From NCBI GenBank assembly GCA_900755035.1, contig CAAEEZ010000012.1, positions 1 through 38,161 of the forward strand: a stretch of 38,161 bases of DNA, written 5' to 3'. This stretch comes from Clostridia bacterium. Lineage in GTDB: Bacteria > Bacillota > Clostridia > Christensenellales > CAAEEZ01. The translations under genes and the position numbers were made by a program. Within the stretch, counting starts at the first letter, position 1. The number at the start of each line of letters is the position of its first letter. The notes below the pieces were generated by a model that had not been told where the DNA came from, searched no databases, and saw nothing but the letters and a program-made list of their open reading frames with translations. Positions 1-6,511 of the stretch are shown piece by piece.

Positions 1-101
1 AATATATCTACGTTGCTATCAATTTGTGTCTTAACGTGCTTAATATCGTTCTCGATATCGTCCAACGTGTTTTTAATAAAAGTTGAGTTTGTAATATTCA
101 T
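1..101 (-). CDS. 5' end of a hypothetical element gene (runs off the left edge)
   Basis: Reverse-strand gene starting with ATG at 101-99 after a good Shine-Dalgarno (aggag, about 8 nt upstream). Only 33 codons are visible: the protein begins MNITNSTFIKNTLDDIEND and is polar, rich in Asp, Asn and Ile, with no recognisable domain. It lies about 210 nt downstream of a consensus reverse promoter (321-349) whose region carries repressor operators. It is therefore probably the first gene of the element's repressed operon, divergent from the XRE repressor at 398. Function unknown. Confidence 0.6.
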   Translation of the reverse strand, partial: MNITNSTFIKNTLDDIENDIKHVKTQIDSNVDI

Positions 102-127
102 AAAACGCTCCTAGTATTTTATTTTTG

Positions 128-194
128 TCGGTGCGCTCGGAATTGCACCGAGCAGGGGGGACTATCGCACCGATACGTCGGGTTTTACCCCGAC
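128..194 (-). promoter_or_regulatory. Structured leader with nested hairpins
   Basis: Upstream of the gene starting at 101 there is an 8-bp outer stem TCGGTGCG (128-135) with CGCACCGA (166-173). It encloses the hairpin GCTCGG (135-140)/CCGAGC (148-153). A separate hairpin GTCGGG (177-182)/CCCGAC (189-194) follows. These are unusually GC-rich for the region and lie in the predicted reverse-strand leader. They may affect translation or antitermination; the role is inferred. Confidence 0.5.
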
Positions 195-208
195 TTTGAA
201 GGAATGAG

Positions 209-247
209 TTTACAAAAAAGCAAGGCAGTCGTACTGTCCTTGCTTTT
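209..247 (-). terminator. Terminator/attenuator in the leader of the left reverse operon
   Basis: Inverted repeat AAAAGCAAGG...CCTTGCTTTT with an inner CAGT/ACTG extension. Read on the reverse strand, it is followed by a T run. It lies only about 70-105 nt downstream of the predicted start of the promoter at 321-349, so it would terminate a short transcript unless read through. This suggests an attenuator or antitermination control of the element's operon. Confidence 0.55.
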
Positions 248-293
248 GAAATTAAGAAATATATATGAGTTTTTTCATAATCACCCCCGATTT

Positions 294-311
294 TGAGTTA
301 TAAGTAACTCA
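294..311. promoter_or_regulatory. Palindromic operator for the adjacent XRE repressor
   Basis: Perfect inverted repeat TGAGTTA (294-300), TAAG, TAACTCA (305-311). The half-site TGAGTTA recurs at 327-333 inside the -35/-10 spacer of the reverse promoter. A weaker copy, AGTTA-AATA-TAACT, occurs at about 356-369 just upstream of the repressor gene. Three sites in a divergent phage-type control region next to a Cro/CI-like gene strongly suggest repressor operators. Confidence 0.7.
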
Positions 312-320
312 TTTAACCTT

Positions 321-349
321 ATTATATGAGTTATTTTCGCCTATGTCAA
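321..349 (-). promoter_or_regulatory. Consensus sigma-A promoter (reverse strand)
   Basis: On the reverse strand -35 TTGACA (349-344), a 17-nt spacer and -10 TATAAT (326-321). It matches the consensus perfectly, points away from the repressor gene, and carries a repressor half-site in the spacer. Transcription would start near 314. Confidence 0.8.
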
Positions 350-397
350 TATTTTTGAGTTAAATATAACTAAAATATTTTTAGGGAGGTAGACAAT

Positions 398-730
398 ATG
401 AATAAAATTAAAGAAATACGAAAAGCAAAAGGACTATCTCAAAGAGATATAGAAAAGGGAATATCATATAGTCAAAGTCAAATTGCAAAATGGGAAAAAA
501 ATATAAATGAACCAAGTTTAACTGCTTTAATAGAATTAGCGGACTTTTTTAATTGTAGCATTGATTATATAGCGGGACGTGAAAGTGAGGACGGAATCAT
601 AGTAGTATCGGGCAACGAACTTTCCAAAGACGAGGAGCATTTGCTAGATATTACTAGACAGTTACCACCTAAAGAAAAGGATATGGTTTATAGGCTGGCG
701 GAAACGCTGTACGAATATATAAAGAAGTAG
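398..730 (+). CDS. XRE/Cro-CI family transcriptional repressor
   Basis: 110-residue DNA-binding protein. The N-terminal 60 residues form a helix-turn-helix: MNKIKEIRKAKGLSQRDIE, then SQSQIAKWEKN, then the typical SLTALIELADFFNCSIDYIAG ending of HTH_3 proteins. The C-terminal 45 residues are charged and probably helical, perhaps for dimerisation. The start is set by a strong Shine-Dalgarno AGGGAGGT seven nt before ATG. It faces a consensus reverse promoter and is preceded by the TGAGTTA palindromes, so it very likely represses the element's divergent operon and probably itself. It sits directly upstream of the integrase, the usual lysogeny arrangement of a prophage or integrative element. Confidence 0.85.
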   Translation: MNKIKEIRKAKGLSQRDIEKGISYSQSQIAKWEKNINEPSLTALIELADFFNCSIDYIAGRESEDGIIVVSGNELSKDEEHLLDITRQLPPKEKDMVYRLAETLYEYIKK

Positions 731-848
731 CATATTGTAATGGGACTGTACGTAATATCTTGGAGATAATAATGGATAAAAAAAATTAGAGGAATTTATT
801 GAAGAGTTAGAAGTGTATTTCAATTCGAAAAAAGAAAGTGAGGGAGAA

Positions 849-1883
849 TTGAAACTACAAGGAAAAACTATTAAAAAACGTCTTGACGGTAGGTGGTGGG
901 TAAGATACTACGAGAACGGAGTACAAAAGAGTATTTACGGACGTACACAAAAAGAGTGTTATAACAAACTGAAATTTGTTTTAAGCGGTCTTGATAAAAA
1001 GCCTTCTATTAAACATACGTCTTTGGAAGTATGGATTGAGGAGTGGTACAGGTTGTATAAACTGCCAAACTTAAAGCCAAGTAGTTTGAAAAATATAACG
1101 ACTGGACTAAAACATTTACCGCCCGAACTACTTAAAAAGGATATTACAAAGATTACAACGAACGAGATACAAAAGTTTTTACTTACGCTTGAGAGTATGA
1201 AACGTACGCAATCGAAGTTACGTACTTATTTGTTTGATATTTTCGACAAAGCGAGAAAAAACCGACTTATTCGTGATAATCCTATCGAAAACGTTATCAT
1301 TAAGAAGTACCAACAGCCTGAACGTAGAGCGTTGACGTTGCAAGAAGAACAACGCTTGCGCCAGAGAATAAAAGGTACACGCTACGAATATTTTTACCTT
1401 TTCTTACTTTATACGGGTTTAAGAAAAGGAGAACTGCACGCCTTGACGTGGGAAGATATTGATTTCGTAGAAAAAAGGATTAGAATAAATAAGAATTTAC
1501 AAAGCAACGGCGAAATAGGAACGCCAAAAACTGCTAAAAGCATACGTGCGATACCTTTATCAAAACACCTAGAAGAAGAGGTACTGAACAATTTGACGAT
1601 TAGCCAAGGAAGAATATTTCCGCAAGACGAAAAAACGATATATCAGGAGTTTATTCGTATAAGGGAAGAGATAGGACTAGAGGATATAACGTTACATTCA
1701 CTTCGGCACACTTTTGCTACACGTTGCTTAGAGGCTGGTATTCCAGCCAAGCAAGTGCAAGTGTGGTTAGGGCATAGTTCACTTGATATGACAATGAACG
1801 TATACACGCACGTACAAGCCGATTTTGAGCGCCAAAACGTTGCTAAATTTGACACTTATTTTGACACTTATTCTGACACTTAA
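849..1883 (+). CDS. int: Tyrosine-family site-specific integrase
   Basis: Phage/ICE-type integrase, 344 residues from the TTG at 849, which follows GAGGGAG. An N-terminal arm-binding region (RLDGRWWVRYYENG) precedes a SAM-like core-binding domain and the catalytic domain. Catalytic residues: Arg192 in TGLRKGE, His283 and Arg286 in LHSLRHTF, the His in VWLGHSS, and nucleophile Tyr319 in NVYTHV. The last residues, FDTYFDTYSDT, come from a tandem DNA repeat that may be an integrase binding site. The gene ends about 125 nt before a tRNA 3' end. An in-frame extension back to a well-placed ATG at 772 (MDKK...) is broken only by an 8-A run (778-785) that is one base short, so the true N-terminus may be about 25 residues longer through slippage, mutation or a sequence error. 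Confidence 0.85.
   Translation: MKLQGKTIKKRLDGRWWVRYYENGVQKSIYGRTQKECYNKLKFVLSGLDKKPSIKHTSLEVWIEEWYRLYKLPNLKPSSLKNITTGLKHLPPELLKKDITKITTNEIQKFLLTLESMKRTQSKLRTYLFDIFDKARKNRLIRDNPIENVIIKKYQQPERRALTLQEEQRLRQRIKGTRYEYFYLFLLYTGLRKGELHALTWEDIDFVEKRIRINKNLQSNGEIGTPKTAKSIRAIPLSKHLEEEVLNNLTISQGRIFPQDEKTIYQEFIRIREEIGLEDITLHSLRHTFATRCLEAGIPAKQVQVWLGHSSLDMTMNVYTHVQADFERQNVAKFDTYFDTYSDT
1848..1883 (+). repeat. Three tandem 12-bp repeats at the integrase 3' end
   Basis: TTTGACACTTAT occurs at 1848-1859 and 1860-1871, with TCTGACACTTAA at 1872-1883. A fourth related copy, TCTGACACCTAT, is at 1994-2005 right beside the tRNA 3' end. Such repeats flanking an att core resemble integrase arm-type sites (as in Tn916 and lambda families). 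Here they also encode the last 11 residues of the integrase. Confidence 0.6.
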
Positions 1884-2008
1884 AACGTTACAAAAATTAA
1901 AAAACAACGCTCAAAAACAGCAATATATAATAAAAAATAGCAAGAAAAAAGCAATATATAATAAAAATGAGGTGTTTTTTGCCTTGTCGCAACTCTGACA
2001 CCTATTGT

Positions 2009-2036
2009 AACGGTTCGAATCCGTTTACTCCTGCCA
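2009..2036 (+). tRNA. tRNA 3'-end fragment: attachment site at the right end of the left element
   Basis: A complete T arm AACGG-TTCGAAT-CCGTT (2009-2025), then acceptor strand TACTCCT, discriminator G and CCA (2026-2036). No matching acceptor 5' strand (AGGAGTA) or D arm lies upstream, so only the 3' end of the gene is present. This is what an integrase leaves at the far junction after using a tRNA 3' end as attB. The G discriminator and CTCCTGCCA ending recall tRNA-Trp, but the identity is a guess. The intact tRNA should lie at the other end, left of the window. Confidence 0.7.
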
Positions 2037-2038
2037 TA

Positions 2039-2067
2039 AGAACGCAAGAAATTGCGTTCTTTTTTTA
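2039..2067 (+). terminator. Terminator behind the tRNA end
   Basis: AGAACGCAA (2039-2047), loop GAAA, TTGCGTTCT (2052-2060), then a run of T. It follows CCA by two nucleotides, so it is probably the host tRNA's own terminator and marks the chromosomal side of the junction. Confidence 0.85.
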
Positions 2068-2102
2068 TTGGCAAATTTATTATTATATGGGATAATATTG
2101 GC

Positions 2103-2171
2103 TAAAAAGTTTTACTTTTATTAGCACCACCGTGTATGACTTTGGGCTACACGTCAGTGGTGCTATTTTTT
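2103..2171 (+). ncRNA. Small RNA candidate, family R1, copy a
   Basis: Promoter -35 TTGGCA (2068-2073), 17-nt spacer, -10 GATAAT (2091-2096). The roughly 70-nt transcript holds a first hairpin AAAAG/CTTTT (about 2106-2119) and a second with outer stem TAGCACCAC (2122-2130)/GTGGTGCTA (2157-2165) and inner stem GTGTA/TACAC. The inner stem closes the loop TGACTTTGGGC, and a T run (2166-2171) completes a terminator. A second copy at 3127 keeps the loop exactly but changes both stems in a compensatory way. No ORF. I do not recognise it as a known family. Confidence 0.65.
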
Positions 2172-2180
2172 ATGCTTTTT

Positions 2181-2456
2181 CTAAAAATCAAAATCGCCAA
2201 TAAGATTTTTATCTAGCGCCTCTAAAAACGGCGTACCGTCGCAAAGTACTAAATTGTCAAACACGTCGTCAAGCGTGTTATATTCGAATTCTTCTCCTTC
2301 GCTTGTTGATACGTAATATTTATCATTATAATGATGAACACAATATATATAATCTTCATACCATATTTCAAATTCTGCCATACTAATATCAAGACATTCT
2401 ATTAGGTCTTTATTTGTGATATTATATTTTTTTATTAGTCTTTCAAGTTCTGACAT
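2181..2456 (-). CDS. Small acidic hypothetical protein
   Basis: 91 residues beginning MSELERLIKKYNITNKDLIE, very acidic towards the C-terminus (ends DKNLIGDFDF) with several Tyr. No signal peptide, membrane segment or recognisable domain. The N-terminal 35 residues could form a short helix-turn-helix-like unit (KKYNITNKDLIECLDISMAE), but I cannot confirm it. The start is well supported by a Shine-Dalgarno AAGGAGGGG seven nt before ATG. It lies alone on the reverse strand within the small-RNA array, about 145 nt outside the left element's tRNA junction. Function unknown. Confidence 0.65.
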   Translation of the reverse strand: MSELERLIKKYNITNKDLIECLDISMAEFEIWYEDYIYCVHHYNDKYYVSTSEGEEFEYNTLDDVFDNLVLCDGTPFLEALDKNLIGDFDF

Positions 2457-2636
2457 TTTACCCCTCCTTTTTTTGTACTAAGAATAATGAATAGTACAAC
2501 TTACGTTAGTTTAATTATCTATCGTTTTTATTATATAATATCTTGTCTGTTCTTTCAATAGTAAGCGAAAAATTATAAATTGTAAACTCGAAGTAGAAAT
2601 TTGACGATACTTTTCTAGTTTGCAACGCTATGCACG

Positions 2637-2674
2637 CTAACAAATGCAAGGGCTTATCTTTTTTATTGAAAAAT
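2637..2674 (+). repeat. Relic of the 3' end of RNA family R4
   Basis: About 38 nt nearly identical to 3062-3099, the end and terminator of RNA R4: GCTAACAAATGCAAG then GGCTTATC and a T run. The upstream part of R4 is not recognisable here, so it is a truncated duplicate rather than a second functional copy. The flanking stretches (2457-2636 and 2675-2769) show no gene and no clear structure. Confidence 0.5.
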
Positions 2675-2769
2675 CTTTATAGATAAACGTATTATTTATT
2701 CAAATCGGTATAGTCTAATACGAAATACAAAGCAAAAGGGCAGGTTGCATAGTTTGTTTGGTTTATTTA

Positions 2770-2894
2770 TTGACATAAGAAAGGTAAAATGATATATTTT
2801 AATCAAGGTAGTGGAACTCAATCTAAAATAGATTGTTTATTGTCGGCTTTGTTCCGACCCCACATATAGAGATAACGAGTGTTATCTCTTTTTT
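2770..2894 (+). ncRNA. Small RNA candidate, family R3, copy a, with promoter
   Basis: Promoter -35 TTGACA (2770-2775), 17-nt spacer, -10 TATATT (2793-2798); transcript from about 2804. The block AATCAAGGTAGT (2801-2812) begins two nt after the -10 and is identical in copy b. Next come hairpins CAATCTA (2819-2825)/TAGATTG (2829-2835) and GTCGG (2842-2846)/CCGAC (2854-2858), enclosed by GTGG/CCAC. A strong terminator GAGATAAC-GAGT-GTTATCTC (2869-2888) with a T run ends it. No ORF; family not recognised. Confidence 0.65.
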
Positions 2895-2910
2895 ATTATT
2901 TTTAATATGA

Positions 2911-3090
2911 TTGACAAAGTTTACGTTTTATGATATTTTGTACTCAAATGGGGTTACGCATCGGTGGCATTTTGTAGAAAATGCTTACGAATATCACCAT
3001 TTTAATTTAGAGAGATAGGTCAAGATTGAAATATATCGGTGTTGTGGGCGTTAGATTTAATCTAACAAGTGCAAAGGCTTATCTTTTTTT
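2911..3090 (+). ncRNA. Structured RNA candidate R4 (about 145 nt), with promoter
   Basis: Promoter -35 TTGACA (2911-2916), 17-nt spacer, -10 TATTTT (2934-2939); start near 2946. Predicted stems: AAATGG (2946-2951) with CCATTT (2997-3002), enclosing GCATTTT-GTAG-AAAATGC (2967-2984); then GATAGG (3014-3019) with CTTATC (3078-3083), enclosing GTTAGAT-TTA-ATCTAAC (3050-3066). The T run 3084-3090 ends two nt before the -35 of the next unit. The two-domain fold looks riboswitch- or sRNA-like, but no gene follows, so a stand-alone RNA is more likely. Confidence 0.6.
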
Positions 3091-3091
3091 A

Positions 3092-3203
3092 TTGACAAAT
3101 TTATTTTAATTATATATAATAATAATAATGGATAAAAGGTTTAACCTTTATTAGTACCCCCGTGTCTGACTTTGGGCTTACACAAGTGGCGGTACTATTT
3201 TTT
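3092..3203 (+). ncRNA. Small RNA candidate, family R1, copy b, with promoter
   Basis: Perfect promoter: TTGACA (3092-3097), 17-nt spacer, TATAAT (3115-3120). Transcript about 3127-3203. First hairpin AAAGG/CCTTT (about 3135-3148). Second hairpin has outer stem TAGTACC (3152-3158)/GGTACTA (3191-3197), inner stem GTGT/ACAC, and the loop TGACTTTGGGC identical to copy a. T run 3198-3203. Against copy a, C-G becomes T-A in the outer stem and A-T becomes G-C in the first hairpin, which is evidence for selected RNA structure. Confidence 0.7.
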
Positions 3204-3217
3204 ATTTTATATTAAGA

Positions 3218-3243
3218 CATCGTTTACGTTTTATGAAAATTTG
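3218..3243 (+). repeat. Degenerate copy of the R4 promoter region
   Basis: GTTTACGTTTTATGA, followed by an A/T-rich stretch and TTTG, repeats the spacer and -10 region of R4 (2919-2940). The -35 (AAGACA) and -10 (AAATTT) are decayed. It lies between R1b and R3b, as expected if a whole block of small RNA genes was duplicated and parts then decayed. Confidence 0.45.
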
Positions 3244-3270
3244 CATTTATTGTGGTTAGAATTGCAATTC

Positions 3271-3415
3271 GTGACAAATGATAAAATAAACGTTATACTG
3301 TAATCAAGGTAGTACGGTTCTCTTTTTAGAGAAAGTTAACGTTTTAATCACGTTAAGTACAGAACGATTTAATATGTTTAAGTAAGGATAAGATTAGTTC
3401 TTATCCTTATTTTTT
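3271..3415 (+). ncRNA. Small RNA candidate, family R3, copy b, with promoter
   Basis: Promoter -35 GTGACA (3271-3276), 17-nt spacer, -10 TATACT (3294-3299). AATCAAGGTAGT (3302-3313) again starts two nt after the -10. Stems: TTCTCT-TTTT-AGAGAA (3318-3333), TTAACG (3336-3341)/CGTTAA (3351-3356), and GTAC (3312-3315) with GTAC (3357-3360). Terminator AAGGATAAGA (3384-3393)/TCTTATCCTT (3399-3408) plus a T run. Stem sequences differ completely from copy a, while the two-hairpin arrangement and 5' block are kept. Confidence 0.65.
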
Positions 3416-3468
3416 ATACGAGTTTAATTTTTAGGTTGTTACGTTTTCTTTTGGTTTGCAACAAATAT

Positions 3469-3497
3469 TTGACTATTTTTTGGGAATAATATATTAT
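3469..3497 (+). promoter_or_regulatory. Promoter of the hydrogenase gene
   Basis: -35 TTGACT (3469-3474), 17-nt spacer, -10 TATTAT (3492-3497), about 58 nt before the ATG. No clear operator or riboswitch fold was seen in the leader. Confidence 0.7.
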
Positions 3498-3554
3498 ATG
3501 TATGAAAACAATAATCATAGAGAGTATATAATTTTTTAAGATAGAGAGGATAAA

Positions 3555-5075
3555 ATGTTTGATAGTTACGGTTCACTTGTAAAAATAAGAAGAAACGTAT
3601 TTGTAGAGGTTGCAAAACTTGCCTACGAAGGTGGGGATTATTCTAGAATAGAAGAAATCCCGTACAAGATGCTAAACAAAAACGCAAAAAAGAACGGACA
3701 AGCAAAATATCGTGAGTCCATATTCCTAGAAAGAGCAATCGTTGCCGAAAGGTTAAGGCTTGCAATAGGGCTACCGGTAAGAAGTGCAGACGAGCATACG
3801 CCTATATCTAAGGGTATAGAGGAGGCTACTAGAACGAGTAGATATTACGAGCCACCTCTAATCAATATTATCGACTTTGCTTGTAACGCTTGTCCTGAAA
3901 ACTCTTACGTAGTTACCGACGTATGTGCTGGTTGTCTTGCTAACCCGTGCGCTAACGTTTGCCCGAAAAACGCTATTTCCATCGTGAACGGAAAATCTAT
4001 TATAGACCAAAACTTGTGTATCAAATGCGGAAAATGTAAGGACGTTTGCCCGTATAACGCAATAGTTCACAGAGAACGCCCTTGCCAAAAGGCTTGTGGT
4101 ATGGACGCTATCGAATCCGACGAGTTTGGAAAGGCAAAAATCAACTACGAAAAATGCGTTAGTTGTGGAATGTGCCTAGTAAATTGTCCGTTTGGAGCAA
4201 TCGCCGACAAGTCGCAAATTTTCCAAGTAATACAAGCAATCAAAAACGAAGAGGACGTGTACGCTATTATGGCGCCTGCTTTCGTTGGTCAGTTCGGTCC
4301 TAGAATTAACCTAAAAACGATAGACGACGCTATGTCTCAACTTGGCTTTAAGGGTGTGTACGAAGTATCTATCGGCGCAGACCTATGTACTATCGAAGAG
4401 GCAAACGACTACCTTAAAAACGTGCCTGAAAATCTAAAATTTATGGGTACGTCGTGTTGTCCTAGTTGGTCGGTAATGGCAAAGACCGAATTCCCTGAAT
4501 TTAAGGAAAATATCTCGATGGCGCTTACTCCTATGGTGCTAACGGCAAGGCTTATTAAGAAAAAATTTCCAACGGCGAAGATAGTATTCGTTGGTCCTTG
4601 CTCGGCAAAGAAACTAGAAGCATCTAGGCGTAGCGTAAGGTCGGACGTAGATTTCGTGCTTACTTTTGAAGAGTTGATGGGTATGTTTATTGCAAAGAAG
4701 GTGGACTTTAACAACCTAAAAGAAAAACCGCTTGAAAACGTAACTAGCGCCGACGGAAGAGGTTTTGCAGTAGCAGGTGGCGTTGCAGAGGCTGTTGTAA
4801 ACGCTTGCAAAGATATTGCGCCAGACCGTGAGATAAAAGTAAAAGCAGTGCAAGGACTAAGAGAGTGTAAGCAAATGCTAAAAGACGCCAAAAAAGGCAA
4901 GTACGACGGCTATTTGCTAGAAGGTATGGCTTGTCCGTTTGGTTGCGCTAGCGGTGCAGGAACTATTGCTCAACCTAACAAAACGAAAGGAATGGTTATG
5001 TTGTCGCAAAAGGAAACCACTGTAAAACATTCTACCGAATCGATATACAAGGATAGGTTAGACGACTTAGACTAA
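3555..5075 (+). CDS. [FeFe] hydrogenase, group-B-like, ferredoxin-dependent
   Basis: 506-residue cytoplasmic iron hydrogenase that would couple reduced ferredoxin to proton reduction (H2 release), or the reverse. A cysteine-rich region (about residues 110-225) carries several [4Fe-4S] motifs: CNACP, CAGCLANPCANVCP, CIKCGKCKDVCP and CVSCGMCLVNCP. The H-cluster domain follows with the three signatures: TSCCPSW (299-305), VGPCSAKK (346-353, the usual PCxxKxxE) and EGMACPFGCASG (456-467). There is no [2Fe-2S] domain and the N-terminal helical region has conserved RESIFLERA, as in group B enzymes of anaerobic Clostridia. RBS AGAGAGGAT before ATG; own promoter; strong terminator after. It is monocistronic with no maturation genes nearby. 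Subgroup assignment is by recall. Confidence 0.9.
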   Translation: MFDSYGSLVKIRRNVFVEVAKLAYEGGDYSRIEEIPYKMLNKNAKKNGQAKYRESIFLERAIVAERLRLAIGLPVRSADEHTPISKGIEEATRTSRYYEPPLINIIDFACNACPENSYVVTDVCAGCLANPCANVCPKNAISIVNGKSIIDQNLCIKCGKCKDVCPYNAIVHRERPCQKACGMDAIESDEFGKAKINYEKCVSCGMCLVNCPFGAIADKSQIFQVIQAIKNEEDVYAIMAPAFVGQFGPRINLKTIDDAMSQLGFKGVYEVSIGADLCTIEEANDYLKNVPENLKFMGTSCCPSWSVMAKTEFPEFKENISMALTPMVLTARLIKKKFPTAKIVFVGPCSAKKLEASRRSVRSDVDFVLTFEELMGMFIAKKVDFNNLKEKPLENVTSADGRGFAVAGGVAEAVVNACKDIAPDREIKVKAVQGLRECKQMLKDAKKGKYDGYLLEGMACPFGCASGAGTIAQPNKTKGMVMLSQKETTVKHSTESIYKDRLDDLD

Positions 5076-5087
5076 AAACAACTAATA

Positions 5088-5112
5088 AAACGCTCGTAAG
5101 GGCGTTTTTTTA
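5088..5112 (+). terminator. Terminator of the hydrogenase gene
   Basis: AAACGCTC (5088-5095), loop GTAA, GGGCGTTT (5100-5107) and a T run to about 5111. Confidence 0.85.
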
Positions 5113-5209
5113 TGCAAAAATTGATATTTTGGTAATAAAATTCACGATTTACGGAAAAATAACAAAAATTTAATATAATAGTGTATAATATAAAAGTTAG
5201 GAGGTAATT

Positions 5210-6433
5210 ATGAGAATTACAAACGAAAAAATAGACGAGGCAATAGAGTACTCTGTTAAAACGATTCACCATATTTGCGAAAATATCGGTCCAAGAGAAT
5301 CGGGAACGAAGAAGGAAGAAGAGGCTCAACTATTTCTAAAAAAGGAACTTGACGAAAACGGCTGGGCAGACGAAAGCACTTTGGAACGTTTCAAGGTGGC
5401 AAGGCACGCACTTGTTGGCTTTACCAAGATTGTGGGTGTGGTTATGATAATAGCGTCGCTATTGCAACTATTATGGTTCGTTTCTCCACTTGCTGGAACG
5501 ATTGCGTCAAGTATAGGGCTTGCGCTTTGCGTATTCACCTTTATGACGGTAGTATTAGAGTTCGTTTTTTATAGGCAATTTTTGGATAGATTTATGCAAA
5601 ATACTGAGTCTACGAATTTGTACGCAAAATACGAGCCAACCGGCGAAGTAAAGCGTAGAATAGTGTTTAACGGGCACGTAGATAGTGCGTACGAGTGGAC
5701 GCTTATGAAAATAAAACAAAACGTAATGGTCGGCTTTTTGGTGTTTGACATAATATGTTTGTTCGTAATGATAGGGCTTGCTATTGCTGCAATAATAGAT
5801 GCAAAATTGTGGATGTACGTTACTATGGCGTGTATGTCGGTGCCGTTTATCAGCCTATTTTTCGTATGCAATTTCAAGGTGGTAGTGCCTGGCGCAAACG
5901 ACAATCTTACGGGCGTACTTAACGCCGTTTCCGTGCTAAAATGCCTAAAAGAAAGTGGCGTAAGGCTAGAAAATACCGAAGTTTGTTGCTTGTCTACGGG
6001 TAGCGAAGAGGCAGGGCTAAGGGGTGCTATGGATTGGACGATTAGGCATAAAGAGGAACTTGATAAAGTGCCTACCGCAGTAATTGCCTTTGATACCTTG
6101 CGTGATATGGACTATTTGACTATTTACGACCGTGATATGACGAACTTAGTAAAGAACGACGTAGATTGCAGTAAACTATTAGATAAGGCGGCGCAAAAAA
6201 TAAATCACCCGTTAAAGCACGGCGGAGTACCGTTTGGAGCGTCTGATGCAGCAGCGTTTTCTAGGGGTGGCTTAAAGGCAATATGCGTAGCAGGGCAAGA
6301 CCCACTTCACGCAAACTACTATCACAATACTCGTGATACTGCCGATAATTTGCGACCAGATACTATGAAAGTTTGCTTGGAGTTGTCGCTTGCAGCCGTG
6401 AAAATATTCGATAAAGAAGGTTTTGGAGAGTAG
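5210..6433 (+). CDS. Membrane-embedded M28-family zinc aminopeptidase
   Basis: 407 residues. The M28 two-zinc ligand set is complete: His156 and Asp158 (NGHVDS), Asp231 (GANDNLTG), catalytic/bridging Glu266-Glu267 (TGSEEAGLRG), Asp295 (AFDT) and His372 (YHNTRDT). Unusually, two pairs of hydrophobic helices (about 70-115 and 170-225) split the catalytic domain, the second pair lying between HxD and the bridging Asp. The enzyme should therefore be membrane-anchored. No signal peptide. Substrate unknown; peptides or N-terminal residues are likely. Start fixed by AGGAGGT, five nt before ATG, with TATAAT-like -10 boxes upstream. It converges on the restriction operon across a shared terminator. 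Confidence 0.8.
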   Translation: MRITNEKIDEAIEYSVKTIHHICENIGPRESGTKKEEEAQLFLKKELDENGWADESTLERFKVARHALVGFTKIVGVVMIIASLLQLLWFVSPLAGTIASSIGLALCVFTFMTVVLEFVFYRQFLDRFMQNTESTNLYAKYEPTGEVKRRIVFNGHVDSAYEWTLMKIKQNVMVGFLVFDIICLFVMIGLAIAAIIDAKLWMYVTMACMSVPFISLFFVCNFKVVVPGANDNLTGVLNAVSVLKCLKESGVRLENTEVCCLSTGSEEAGLRGAMDWTIRHKEELDKVPTAVIAFDTLRDMDYLTIYDRDMTNLVKNDVDCSKLLDKAAQKINHPLKHGGVPFGASDAAAFSRGGLKAICVAGQDPLHANYYHNTRDTADNLRPDTMKVCLELSLAAVKIFDKEGFGE

Positions 6434-6464
6434 GGGCATCGACAAGTAATATAAAAAGCAATAA

Positions 6465-6493
6465 AAAAAGCAGAGATTTTTCCTCTGCTTTTT
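6465..6493. terminator. Bidirectional terminator between convergent genes
   Basis: AAAAAGCAGAG (6465-6475) pairs with CTCTGCTTTTT (6483-6493). A and T runs on either side let it work for the peptidase gene and for the reverse-strand restriction operon. Confidence 0.85.
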
Positions 6494-6511
6494 ATTATGG
6501 TTAAGCAAATG

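Larger units (their letters stand above)
1..2036. mobile_element. Right end of a first integrated element
   Basis: Repressor, divergent consensus promoter, tyrosine integrase and tRNA 3'-end junction in the standard order. The body of the element lies left of the window, so its class (phage or ICE) cannot be decided. Confidence 0.7.

Noticed and set aside
2946..3090. R4 as a known riboswitch controlling the hydrogenase
   Set aside because: It ends in its own T run more than 450 nt before the hydrogenase gene, with two other transcription units in between.
4409..4900. 163-codon reverse frame inside the hydrogenase gene
   Set aside because: Shadow of a gene with complete [FeFe] hydrogenase motifs; no RBS.
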